Below, piece by piece: positions 28,201 through 34,852 of a stretch of 64,000 bases of DNA (the first letter of the stretch is position 1; the number at the start of each line of letters is the position of its first letter). The stretch is from CAVQOB01 sp963714325. Its GTDB lineage: Bacteria; Pseudomonadota; Alphaproteobacteria; Rhizobiales; Hyphomicrobiaceae. The translations under genes and the position numbers were made by a program. Where the stretch lies: NCBI GenBank assembly GCA_963714325.1, contig CAVQOB010000014.1, positions 1-64,000 on the forward strand, in the 5' to 3' direction. The notes beneath the pieces were generated by a model. The model did not search any database, was not told the origin of the DNA, and worked only from the letters and a program-made list of their open reading frames with translations.

Positions 28201-29054
28201 CCAGCGGCTTTGTCCGGCCGCGATTCGTAAGTGAATTCAACACGATTGTAAGGCGTCAGACCTGTAGTATCGTTGCCAGTATATTCAATCTTGCTGATAT
28301 GATGTTTGCCACCGGCGACATCATTATCATAGACAAATTTGACGTAGTTTCCCCAACGATCGTAAATGCGACTGATGGCCCAAGAGCGAATATCAACGCG
28401 CGATTGTCCTTTGATTTTGGCATCCGTTTCAGTCCCATAATCGTAGACATCGCCGTTCTTTTTCCAAACCCGAAAAAAGGCCGGGCCCGACCCGACGCTG
28501 CCGTAGGCGCGAATCCGCGAAAATTCTTCCATCGCGGTCCGATATTCGATGCCATCGGCATGGTAAGCACTGCGGACCAATCGCTGGCCATTGATGCAAA
28601 ACTTGTCATTGTCGTCATAGTCGACTGGATCGATGCCGGTACCCCACTCGGCAACGGAATCGAACTGCAGATCCGTTTCGCAGCGCGCAATGGACGTCAA
28701 TCCCGCCAGTGACCAGCCGATCCCAAAAGGGCCATTGCCAGACCGGCTGCCATACTGCAACGCGAGCTTCGGTTGCACGCCAGTCGTCCCCGGTGGCACC
28801 GTGATCGGCATCGAATAGGTTGAAGACCCATCGGGCGAAACACCAATTTCACCAGCCGTTGCACCAGTGGTATAGGTTTGCGCGTGCGTCGGCGACGCGA
28901 TGAAGGACAGAGCCAGAAGACCAGCCGATAAACCCGCCAATACCAACGGCTTGATACGGATGCCCGGAAGACCAGAACCAACCCATCGAAATGACGGATT
29001 TTTGCTGCCAGCATGAGGAGAAACACCGGACAATAAGCAACGCAACATGAACAT
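22236..29054 (-). CDS. Full-length secreted Rhs/SpvB-type polymorphic toxin
   Basis: 2272 residues. GGGGGAG lies 4 bp before the ATG at 29054 (a second ATG is at 29048). Domains in order: signal peptide to about residue 59 (LVLAGLSAGLLALS, cleavage after PTHA); SpvB-like domain about 60-350; at least seven FG-GAP/VCBS repeats from about 375 (DFNGDGxTDLL); a TcB/TcdB-like middle region; YD/RHS repeats; RHS-associated motif at about 1875 (GRVYDPEIGRFLSADPF); DPSG; a glycine-rich hydrophobic linker of nearly 200 residues; junction Leu-Tyr-Asn2117; and a 155-residue tip. The tip has Asp2165 and Glu2180-Ala-Lys2182, a PD-(D/E)XK nuclease pattern. No PAAR domain. The RHS shell should encase the tip until delivery. 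It starts divergently from the T2SS genes. Confidence 0.9.
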   Translation of the reverse strand: MFMLRCLLSGVSPHAGSKNPSFRWVGSGLPGIRIKPLVLAGLSAGLLALSFIASPTHAQTYTTGATAGEIGVSPDGSSTYSMPITVPPGTTGVQPKLALQYGSRSGNGPFGIGWSLAGLTSIARCETDLQFDSVAEWGTGIDPVDYDDNDKFCINGQRLVRSAYHADGIEYRTAMEEFSRIRAYGSVGSGPAFFRVWKKNGDVYDYGTETDAKIKGQSRVDIRSWAISRIYDRWGNYVKFVYDNDVAGGKHHISKIEYTGNDTTGLTPYNRVEFTYESRPDKAAGFHAGDTIQSDKRVSVIKAYAGTVLAREYRLSYAISPTTGQSRMTAITECGSDNTCFRPTTFSWNAPGTEGAAVSDSNGITAAMASRGMAVVASGDFNGDGITDLLWAPVAGSTLQWWNKTDTGDEVWFGKREGGFEKKGSTGLLNGSYWNGTQLDWGSRRVAAVGDFNGDGLVDIFWQATDGNGDAGTLATGGALISHMLWLSKGDGTFSEHPTNAFPGFENTRTRVVASGDFNGDGRTDLLIMPTYNDGRLTGNANHAEIWYSKGDGGFDRTPITAGNGPVGVAFNGHSILSTGDFNGDGLTDLLVMHAHPDGRWSGDRSKAFVFLAKPDGTFTQVYLGFSPLLSNLADGIDWSDYRIISTADFNGDGLTDLMLTKLDLYGRFYYTDANGANPWNSVVQIWHSKGDGTFARAPLDASNGPVGHGATEATSWNEYVVSATGDFNGDGLPDLFLQRVDAYGNRSWWWRDRILINTGSSGTGGSPGFRRVDIPEGTGRNWLCTNGICPSPRLGAVGDFNGDGLLDVYMVPGDIYNRLSPTALTKPNGSLNSDHVVQSTWQHSNSITEIVNGHGLTSKFVYKPLTDPTVYTKGAWPNQHPGPPLGPNPVPGPKAVQDLISASRVVAEVHAENGVSGFNVQRYHYTALRAHSVYGNLGFSKIAITDVSTEIVTESEYSQAYMWKHYGLLLKSRTIAPSGVVLSDKDIYWATKDFVLTGPDKRWFTYSPLTVTKTRDLNGVLISTVTETTTYDQDLFFPTSNSVETVGPGGASDTHIKVTYNTYEHDLTNWKLGKLMAAQVSHIAPGTSAIARYSTFTYAANGALLTETTAPYSSLWTKKAYAYGTHGETLSITETWGSAATSGIAATQRVSSFEYDAKVRYRTKEINPLGHAQTTAYHEIFGLPISQTGPNGLTTTRAYDGHGRATLETRADGTTTSTSLTFVGGASSTYYATTTAVGAPMTIVHFDKLNRENLKYVLVDGKWISTSTLYDTLGRVIWKTEPTIYGAEVHWTNVVYDLLGRPLESIGPQKIGALWAKEVMTYNGLTKTSTNPAGQTKTVVSDGAGRVKTITDQQGNTITYTYDAIGQTIAMASSAGTSSSFTYNDRGFKLTDTDPDKGTWSYRSNALGQVVEQTNAKGQVTRTTFDILGRPLTRIDDANAANPAARTASWTYDAGISAIGKVTSSQSSGYGATTSYDSLGRPSIVTEQIGTQSFWQSTTYDALSRPSVVRYASGLMVKSNYNSTGGVASITDATSGALYFQRLNFDARGNVTHSRLGNGIETQRFFDAASGHITGIQSATASAVAIQNLNYTFDVLGNLTFRGDTLKSQSEYFQYDTLNRVVRVETATTGGIPGGAPQTGVVTTGYDAKGNITNRSDVGAYSYGGGSAACSALAGARPLAGLHAVSGIASAFAGGKNAAYCYDQNGNLLAGDGRTVTWTAYDMVASVTRGARAVSFDYGPDRSRFKRVDITPAGITTTVYAGGGATEVITRPGGGSEMKTYIGDFAVVTTPTTPAGAASVTQYLHRDHLGSVDTITNASGQVVQRMSFDSWGKRREVSWLTMTDGAIAAFDTTATTTRGFTGHEMIDPVGLVHMNGRVYDPEIGRFLSADPFVQETGNLQSWNRYSYVLNNPLSFTDPSGFFFSKLFKSIGKALGSAFRAIGAAVKKILQNPIFRAIINIVGCALPGVGQLACAAITGALTAAAGGSLAASLKAFAFAFVSTGAFSAVSSTLNGLVDAYGFAGALIKAGVHGVIGGALSVAQGGTFLQGFAGSAAGALGGYVAGESGFVGEYGDGIAEFKLARALISGAAGCAGAVISGGKCAEAAVTAAFASLYNGDRGGAALARYAAVGYARMTAEFAGFGWQAIAKEATFVTDSGVRIRIDGVYLDRTSQKVIFGEAKIGDGDLRTNQYRGFGELTEGKGRFVGENARGIAGQLNIGLNADGSFRVPSSQIQGTYLATYERAAPLGRRSTTLIINDVLRGRPYVRGSD
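22704..24463 (-). repeat. 1.76-kb direct repeat, copy 2 (matches 6517-8276)
   Basis: Part of the full-length rhs gene, from the Leu-Tyr-Asn junction upstream into the YD repeats. It is apparently identical to cassette h; the first mismatch beyond the upstream boundary is C at 24464 versus G at 8277. Confidence 0.85.
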
Positions 29055-29069
29055 AATACTCCCCCGAGA

Positions 29070-29091
29070 CGCGAATAATTGAATATTCGCG
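29070..29091. promoter_or_regulatory. 22-bp perfect inverted repeat upstream of rhs
   Basis: Two 8-bp arms (CGCGAATA and TATTCGCG) flank 6 bp, 15 bp upstream of the rhs start and just before its ribosome site. It could be an operator or a 5'-leader hairpin controlling translation; the sequence alone does not decide. Confidence 0.45.
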
Positions 29092-29699
29092 CCAGAACAA
29101 AAGTATAGAAGCTCGCTCAGAGCCGACTAATACCCACGCTAACTACAATCATCGCAGCTGGCAAATTCCGCGTACATTACGAAAACATTCGAATATGCAA
29201 CCGCATTACAGATCTTAACCACAGGAAATATTTTAAGATTCTCCGTGTTCGGCATTGCCGATCGACGGTTGAATGACAACGCATCGACAATAAGAATCTT
29301 GTTCAATTTGCTGATTCTGAGAATTATGTGATAAAATCGCAACGAAACACTGTCCAGAAGCACTGGTCTGGCCAGAGCACTCCATCCTGACCAGCGTATC
29401 GCGTCGTCGCGTCAGCCGGCTGATGTCTGCCCATGCGCAACGCGCTTCCAACGGCGGCCTTGCGCCGCTGCGCTTTGCCGGACAACAGATGAGTTGCAGC
29501 GAACGGCGATGCTGGGCGCGCAAGCCGCGCGACAATCGCCGTCGCAGATGGATTGGCATTGATCACCATCTGCTCAGCACACGCGCGGGGTAATTCCCCG
29601 ATGCCCGGAATGCCGACTGCAGATTGACACGGTTTCATCGTCGCTTCATCGTGGCCCATCTGCATGGGGCCACGCGCGCCGCATCGCGGGACCAGGGCG
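29092..29699. other. Divergent intergenic region between rhs and gspE
   Basis: About 600 bp, AT-richer near the rhs side. It should contain the promoters of both the rhs gene and the T2SS operon. No open frame here looks like a real protein, and I do not see a convincing -35/-10 pair for either direction. Confidence 0.4.
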
Positions 29700-31418
29700 A
29701 TGTCGATGCAAAAGCGTACCACCGATCCGCGTTCGCCCCTGTTCGCTCAAGAGTTCCTGGCGTTCGTCTGCGATGCCGGCAAACTTGATGCGGCATTGGC
29801 TGCGCGAGCGCGCAACACCCAGCTGGAAACCGGAGCACGGATCGATGTCGTGCTGACGGAACTCGGGCTGCTTTCAAGCGATGACCTGTTGGCGCTGGCG
29901 GCTGTCTACCTCGATCTGCCGATCGCCAACGAGAATGCTCTGACCATCGACCATGGTCACATCGAGACTATCCCAGTCGATTTTCTGCGCCGCACCGCAT
30001 TGGTCCCGATCGGCACGGCCGGTGATCGTCTGACGGTGGCGGTGGCCGACCCCTTTGCTTTGGAACCGGTCGCCGCCCTGGCGTTCGAATTGTCAAAACC
30101 CATCGACGTGGTCTTGACCACACCGCAGCAGGTCGCCCGCCTGTTGGACCAAATCTCCGGGCAAGACGTCACCATCGCGCCGGAGACCGCCAACAGCACA
30201 GTCGCTGCCGACACCGATGTCCGGCGGCTGAAGGAAAGTGCCAGCGAAGCGCCGATCATTCGCCTGATCAATCGGATCTGTTCGGCCGCTGTCCGTGCTC
30301 GCGCGTCTGATATCCATTTCGAAACCTATCAGGCGGGCATCATTGTCCGTTTTCGGATCGACGGCGTGCTTGTCGAGCAAGAACGCATCGCCCGCGAATA
30401 TGCGGCGGCGGCGCTGTCGCGGCTGAAAATCATGGCCGGGCTGAATATTGCGGAGCAGCGCTTGCCGCAAGATGGCCGCATCAAGACGGCCGTCGATGGT
30501 CGTGACATCGAAGTTCGCGTCGCCACCACGCCGGTTCTGCATGGCGAGTCGGCGGTCCTGCGGCTCCTCGGGCAGTCGAGCGTCGCCATCGAACTGGCGA
30601 AGCTTGGCCTGGAACGCTCGACACTGGACTTCCTCATGCGCGTGACGCGCCATCCGCATGGGATTGTCCTGGTCACCGGGCCAACCGGTAGCGGCAAAAC
30701 GACGACCCTCTACGCCGTGCTGAAACGGCTGCACAACGGCGAACGCAAGATCGTATCGATCGAGGACCCTGTCGAAGTTGCGATCGAAGGCATCAGTCAG
30801 ATCCCCGTGCGCCCGGCCATCGGTTTGGGGTTTGCGGAGGCGTTGCGGACCGTCTTGCGACACGATCCGGACATCATCATGATTGGCGAAATGCGCGACC
30901 ACGATACGGCCAGGACCGCCATCCAAGCGGCCATGACCGGCCACATGGTGTTGTCGACACTGCACACCAATAGTGCTGCCGACAGTGTGACCCGCCTGCT
31001 CGATCTTGGTCTCGAGCCCTACCTCATCGCGGCAACGCTCAATGGCGTCGTCTCCCAGCGATTGGTCCGCCGACTTTGCCAAGCCTGTGCCGTGCACGCC
31101 GGCGCCGATGCGGACCTCGACCTTCTCGTCCGCGCCGTCAATGACGCGCGCACTGTCGACGCCAGCCGCGTTCGCCAAGCCGTCGGTTGCTCGGCATGCC
31201 ATGACACTGGTTTCCACGGTCGAACCACCATCACCGAGACCTTTGTGATTGATGATGCCGCCCGTGACCTGATCAATGGTCGTGCCGATGCGGCCATGTT
31301 GCGCGCAGCGCATTCTTCCGAGGCCTCACCGACCCTCGCCATGAATGGGCTGATAAAAGTCCTGGCCGGCGAAACAACGGCGCAGGAAGTTCTCAAGGTG
31401 CTGCGGGGCGTAGGATGA
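29700..31418 (+). CDS. gspE: T2SS cytoplasmic ATPase GspE
   Basis: Hexameric ATPase that powers pseudopilus assembly from the cytoplasmic face. Start at 29700 or 29706 (AGGG upstream; both fit). The N-terminal domain has ELGLLSSDDLLALAAVYLDL, typical of GspE. The ATPase core shows Walker A GPTGSGKTTTLY (about residue 327), Asp box IVSIEDPVE, Walker B LRHDPDIIMIGEMRD and His box MVLSTLHTN. A zinc site is formed by two CxxC pairs (LCQACA and CSACHD), as in secretion GspE. About 573 residues, normal for the family. First gene of the E-F-O-G operon, with a 4-bp overlap with gspF. Confidence 0.95.
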   Translation: MSMQKRTTDPRSPLFAQEFLAFVCDAGKLDAALAARARNTQLETGARIDVVLTELGLLSSDDLLALAAVYLDLPIANENALTIDHGHIETIPVDFLRRTALVPIGTAGDRLTVAVADPFALEPVAALAFELSKPIDVVLTTPQQVARLLDQISGQDVTIAPETANSTVAADTDVRRLKESASEAPIIRLINRICSAAVRARASDIHFETYQAGIIVRFRIDGVLVEQERIAREYAAAALSRLKIMAGLNIAEQRLPQDGRIKTAVDGRDIEVRVATTPVLHGESAVLRLLGQSSVAIELAKLGLERSTLDFLMRVTRHPHGIVLVTGPTGSGKTTTLYAVLKRLHNGERKIVSIEDPVEVAIEGISQIPVRPAIGLGFAEALRTVLRHDPDIIMIGEMRDHDTARTAIQAAMTGHMVLSTLHTNSAADSVTRLLDLGLEPYLIAATLNGVVSQRLVRRLCQACAVHAGADADLDLLVRAVNDARTVDASRVRQAVGCSACHDTGFHGRTTITETFVIDDAARDLINGRADAAMLRAAHSSEASPTLAMNGLIKVLAGETTAQEVLKVLRGVG

Positions 31419-32623
31419 TCCACTTCCGCTACACCGCGCACGCCAAACTCGGAGGCCGCGTCACCGGCGACCTGCCGGCGCGTTCGCGTGCGGAGGCACT
31501 CGAAACGCTCGCGCGCCAAGACCTCATTGTTTCGCGGTTGGAGGCAACAACCGTCAAGCCTCACGCTGGCGTCCGGATAGACCGTTCCCCCTCCCGTCAA
31601 TGGCTCGGCCAACTGATGCGCCAGTTGGCCGTCCTTGCCGCCGCCGATGTCCCGATTGATCGGGCCATCCACATGATTGCTGGCCAGCAGAGCAAGCCGC
31701 GCCATGGCGCCCTTGTTCGCCAAATCGCAGATCGCATCACCCGCGGAGGCGCCCTGTCTGACGCCTTGGCCGATCAAGCTTTGGGGCTCCCCGGCGCGAC
31801 CATCGCCATCGTCAAAGCTGGCGAAGGGGCGGGCCAGAATGCACAGGGGTTGGCACTGGCCGCCGATTACCTCGAACGTCAGAACGGGCTCATGGACAAA
31901 GTGCAATCGGCGATGCTCTACCCGGCCATCGTGCTCGTGACCGCCATCGGCGCGCTCGGCGTCATCTCGGCCGTGCTGGTGCCAGCCTTGTTGCCATTGT
32001 TCCGCGACAACGGTGTCGAGCCACCGCTCGCGTTGACGGTTTTGGCAGCGGTATCATCCGGCCTCCAGCACTATGGTGGACCAGCCGCCGCCTTGATTGT
32101 GGGAGCGCTAATCGCGCTGCGTTTGGCGATGCGATCGCCGTCGTGCGTTGTCCTGCGCGACCGGGTAAAGCTGGCATTGCCGCTGGCCGGACGCTTGATC
32201 CGCGAGATCGATGCAATCGCCTTCAGCCGCACGCTCTCGGCTTTGATGTCCAGCGGCGTGCCGGCGCCAGACGCCCTCTCGCTTTCCGCAACCTCGCTCG
32301 CCAATGCCGTGTTACGTCGTGAGGTGCAGGACATCGCGGTCGCCGTATCGGCCGGCACCAGTATTTCGGAAGCGCTGGCCCGCCTCAAATGGCTCGATCG
32401 TTCCCTGGCCGAATTTGCTGCCATCGGTGAAATGACCGGCAAACTCGGACCGATGCTTTGGAATTATGCGACGCTGATGGATACCGCGCTGAACCAGCGG
32501 ATCGAGCGCTTGACCGCCGTCCTCGGCCCCGCCATTACCCTTGCAACCGGCCTGATCGTCGGCATTGTTGTCGTGACCATCATGCAATCGATCTTGAGTG
32601 TCAACGAATTGGCCTTGCGATGA
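31415..32623 (+). CDS. gspF: T2SS inner-membrane platform protein GspF
   Basis: 402 residues, the usual length of GspF. It has two tandem T2SSF domains (about 65-190 and 265-390). Membrane segments follow each one, for example YPAIVLVTAIGALGVISAVL and, near the C-terminus, AITLATGLIVGIVVVTIM. It forms the platform on which GspE acts and the pseudopilus is built. The start ATG overlaps the gspE stop (ATGA), and its own stop overlaps the start of the prepilin peptidase gene, so E, F, O and G are translationally coupled. Confidence 0.95.
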   Translation: MIHFRYTAHAKLGGRVTGDLPARSRAEALETLARQDLIVSRLEATTVKPHAGVRIDRSPSRQWLGQLMRQLAVLAAADVPIDRAIHMIAGQQSKPRHGALVRQIADRITRGGALSDALADQALGLPGATIAIVKAGEGAGQNAQGLALAADYLERQNGLMDKVQSAMLYPAIVLVTAIGALGVISAVLVPALLPLFRDNGVEPPLALTVLAAVSSGLQHYGGPAAALIVGALIALRLAMRSPSCVVLRDRVKLALPLAGRLIREIDAIAFSRTLSALMSSGVPAPDALSLSATSLANAVLRREVQDIAVAVSAGTSISEALARLKWLDRSLAEFAAIGEMTGKLGPMLWNYATLMDTALNQRIERLTAVLGPAITLATGLIVGIVVVTIMQSILSVNELALR

Positions 32624-33150
32624 CAAGCATTCTCGCCATGCTGCGCGTTGACATGCAGCCCATTGTTCCCAGCGAACTTTGGATCGCTGGCGGCGTGCTC
32701 ATGCTGCTTTCAATGGCCATAACGACCATTGATGTTCAGCGACTGATCATTCCCGACCCGCTTTCTCTCGCACTGCTGTGCGCCGGTCTGATCGGCACGC
32801 TGGTCTGGGGGTGGCGTTCCCCACACTGGGCGGCGCTTTCAAGCGTCGCCAGTTTTGGTTTGCTTTGGAGCGTCCGTGCCATCTATTTTGCGCTCAAGGG
32901 TCGCGTTGGCCTTGGCTTCGGCGATGTCAAGTTGGGGGCTGCATCCGCCGCTTGGATTGGCCTCGAAGGATTTCCGACCATGATCTTGATCGCCAGTTTG
33001 GCGGCTTTGAGCGTGATCGCCGTCCTGGTGGTGGCTGGTCGGCCCGTCGGCCTCAGTGACCGACTGCCATTTGGTCCATTCTTGATGCTGGGAACAACGA
33101 TCACATGGTTTTCACAACGCACAGATCTCACCATAGGTCACTCAACATGA
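32620..33150 (+). CDS. gspO: Prepilin peptidase GspO, short form
   Basis: A 176-residue aspartic protease of family A24 that cleaves prepilin leader peptides. The catalytic Asp residues are visible in TTIDVQRLIIPDPL and GLGFGDVKLG (the GxGD motif). Several hydrophobic segments agree with an inner-membrane enzyme. The classical GspO/PilD N-terminal methyltransferase domain with its Cys cluster is absent; the protein starts directly at the peptidase part. The start ATG overlaps the gspF stop; the longer upstream frame is inside gspF. It would process GspG, H, I, J and K encoded nearby. Confidence 0.88.
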   Translation: MTSILAMLRVDMQPIVPSELWIAGGVLMLLSMAITTIDVQRLIIPDPLSLALLCAGLIGTLVWGWRSPHWAALSSVASFGLLWSVRAIYFALKGRVGLGFGDVKLGAASAAWIGLEGFPTMILIASLAALSVIAVLVVAGRPVGLSDRLPFGPFLMLGTTITWFSQRTDLTIGHST

Positions 33151-33632
33151 CGTGCACTGCACAGAGGTCAGTTCGCCCAACCGGATGGACGTCGCGCGTC
33201 GCGCGAAACGCCGATCCGATCACCCGAGCTAACGCAGGACTGACGCTCGTCGAAGTGCTCGTCGTGCTCGGCATTCTGGCTTTAGTCGGCGCCATTGCAA
33301 CGCCGCAGGTGCTGCGCTATCTGGGGGCCGCCAAAACCCAAGCTGCACAGACACAGATCAGCAATTTGACCAGTGCGCTTGAACTCTACTACCTCGATAC
33401 ATCACGCTACCCCGATCAGCGCCAAGGTCTCACCGCGCTCGTCACTGATCCTGGCGACGTCAAGGGTTGGAATGGTCCCTACATTCGCCAGCCACGTGCA
33501 TTGACCGATCCCTGGGGGCGACCCTATCTGTTCCGCAGTCCCGGCAAAAAATCGCCGTTTGATGTGTTCAGCCTGGGTCGCGACGGTGTCGAGGGTGGCG
33601 ATGGCGAGGACAAGGACGTCTCCACGCCGTAG
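33147..33632 (+). CDS. gspG: T2SS major pseudopilin GspG
   Basis: 161 residues. The ATG overlaps the gspO stop. The leader is unusually long (about 35 residues), and the prepilin signature reads ANAG-LTLVEVLVVLGIL, so the first mature residue is Leu instead of the usual Phe, with Glu at +5. The C-terminal part has the GspG hallmarks LELYYLDTSRYPDQRQGL, a WNGPYI motif and DPWGRPYLF, then an acidic calcium-site-like end (GGDGEDKD). It polymerises into the periplasmic pseudopilus. Last gene of the first T2SS operon, convergent with gspK 52 bp away. Confidence 0.94.
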   Translation: MTCTAQRSVRPTGWTSRVARNADPITRANAGLTLVEVLVVLGILALVGAIATPQVLRYLGAAKTQAAQTQISNLTSALELYYLDTSRYPDQRQGLTALVTDPGDVKGWNGPYIRQPRALTDPWGRPYLFRSPGKKSPFDVFSLGRDGVEGGDGEDKDVSTP

Positions 33633-33684
33633 CAAGACGAAGCGATTACTCCCAGTTGTTGCGCGCCACCAAGGCCGTTGTCGA

Positions 33685-34635
33685 TCAACAGTCGTTTATT
33701 GGTCCAACATCCGCGACGTCAACGTCCAGTGCGGTCATCCATCGTTCGAAGCTCGGGCGTTCCCCTGGCCGGGCCGCCATGGCAATCACGGCATCCCGCG
33801 TATAGCGCATGCCGCTCGCCAGCCGGACGGTCGAAAAGACACGGAAGTAGCGATTGTCAGAGATCGACACGTAGCGGCCCAAAGCCGCCGGTAGTTGACG
33901 TGGACCAACTACCGGTCGGGACGGTCGGGCGCCCGGGCGGACCGGTGCCGTTGGCCAAGCTTGTCTTGGGCTTACTGAGAGGAGTCCGATCAAGTCCTCA
34001 GAGATGGCGTCCGGGTCAAAGCCACTTTGCTTGTTGTATGTGGTGATGTGTGGCAGAACACGCGCATACAGCCACGGCGGAAAATCCAAAACGCGCTCAA
34101 GCTCCTCGATGTTTTTGAAGTCGGTGTTGCTCGGTGCATAGGTGAGGCCTGCGGCCTTATAGGCGTCACGTTCCGTGCCGCCGATACGAGGGAGGTTATC
34201 CTCGTCACGATAGTCCGCTATGCGGGCCACCAATGCTGGTGCTTCCGTCGCACTGGCGCCGACGGCCAGTAGCAGTGTTTCGAGCAAGTGATCGCTCGCG
34301 GTATTGATGTCGATCTTGCCGTCTTCATTCTCGACAATCAATTGCAAGACTGCACCGGGCTCGGGCAAGCGGCAAACATAGGGCCGTCCATCCGGATGGA
34401 TGGGCGTGTCACGGCCATGTGCCCGTTCCTGCAGCTCGCGAGCAGCAAGGTGAGCACCGGCCGACGCGAGCGCCTCCGCTTTGACCTCTTGCACGAGATT
34501 GGCGGCCAACCTCACACTCTCTGTCGCGGTGCGAACGAAGCCTGCCGTGAGTGCGCCAAGCACGCCTAAGCCGAGCAGCACAACCACCAAAACGAACCCG
34601 CTCTTGGTGCTGTTGTCCTGCATGCCCTTCCGCAT
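33685..34635 (-). CDS. gspK: T2SS minor pseudopilin GspK
   Basis: About 316 residues from the ATG at 34635 (GAGG upstream); an ATG at 34623 is an alternative. The leader has a Gly before FVLVVVLLGLGVLGAL; GspK typically lacks Glu at +5, as here. The large alpha-helical domain contains ENEDGKIDINTAS, the T2SSK marker, and two more conserved parts (YRDEDNLPRIGG and NIEELERVLDF). GspK caps the pseudopilus tip with GspI and GspJ. It is transcribed opposite to the flanking T2SS genes, away from gspL. Confidence 0.92.
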   Translation of the reverse strand: MRKGMQDNSTKSGFVLVVVLLGLGVLGALTAGFVRTATESVRLAANLVQEVKAEALASAGAHLAARELQERAHGRDTPIHPDGRPYVCRLPEPGAVLQLIVENEDGKIDINTASDHLLETLLLAVGASATEAPALVARIADYRDEDNLPRIGGTERDAYKAAGLTYAPSNTDFKNIEELERVLDFPPWLYARVLPHITTYNKQSGFDPDAISEDLIGLLSVSPRQAWPTAPVRPGARPSRPVVGPRQLPAALGRYVSISDNRYFRVFSTVRLASGMRYTRDAVIAMAARPGERPSFERWMTALDVDVADVGPINDC

Positions 34636-34712
34636 TTCCAACACCTCGGCAGCACAAGAGCAACGCGCTGAGGTGCCCTGCTGCAACCCCTCCATCAGCG
34701 ATCAAGACATTA

Positions 34713-34766
34713 TATCTCACGCTCGTGACGAAGCAGCAATATCTCACGCTCGTGACGAAGCAGCAA
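34713..34766. repeat. Perfect 27-bp tandem duplication between gspK and gspL
   Basis: Two exact copies, 34713-34739 and 34740-34766, in the divergent region between gspK and gspL. The unit ends in GAAGCAGCAA. Duplicated operator or activator sites are possible; equally it may be a neutral slippage product. Confidence 0.75.
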
Positions 34767-34852
34767 CACTGCGGCCTTGCCAAATCCCCAGTGGCCGGTG
34801 CTTTAGTATAAAAGCAGCCGCCCGTTCCGATGAAGCGTTGTTTGGTGTCAGC

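Noticed and set aside
3634..29054. Diversity-generating retroelement
   Set aside because: No reverse transcriptase or template/variable repeat pair with adenine-biased changes; tips differ completely rather than by point changes.
22236..29054. Tc insecticidal toxin complex (TcB/TcC)
   Set aside because: SpvB and RHS domains are shared with TcB/TcC, but no TcA gene is present and the protein carries its own signal peptide and an immunity gene.
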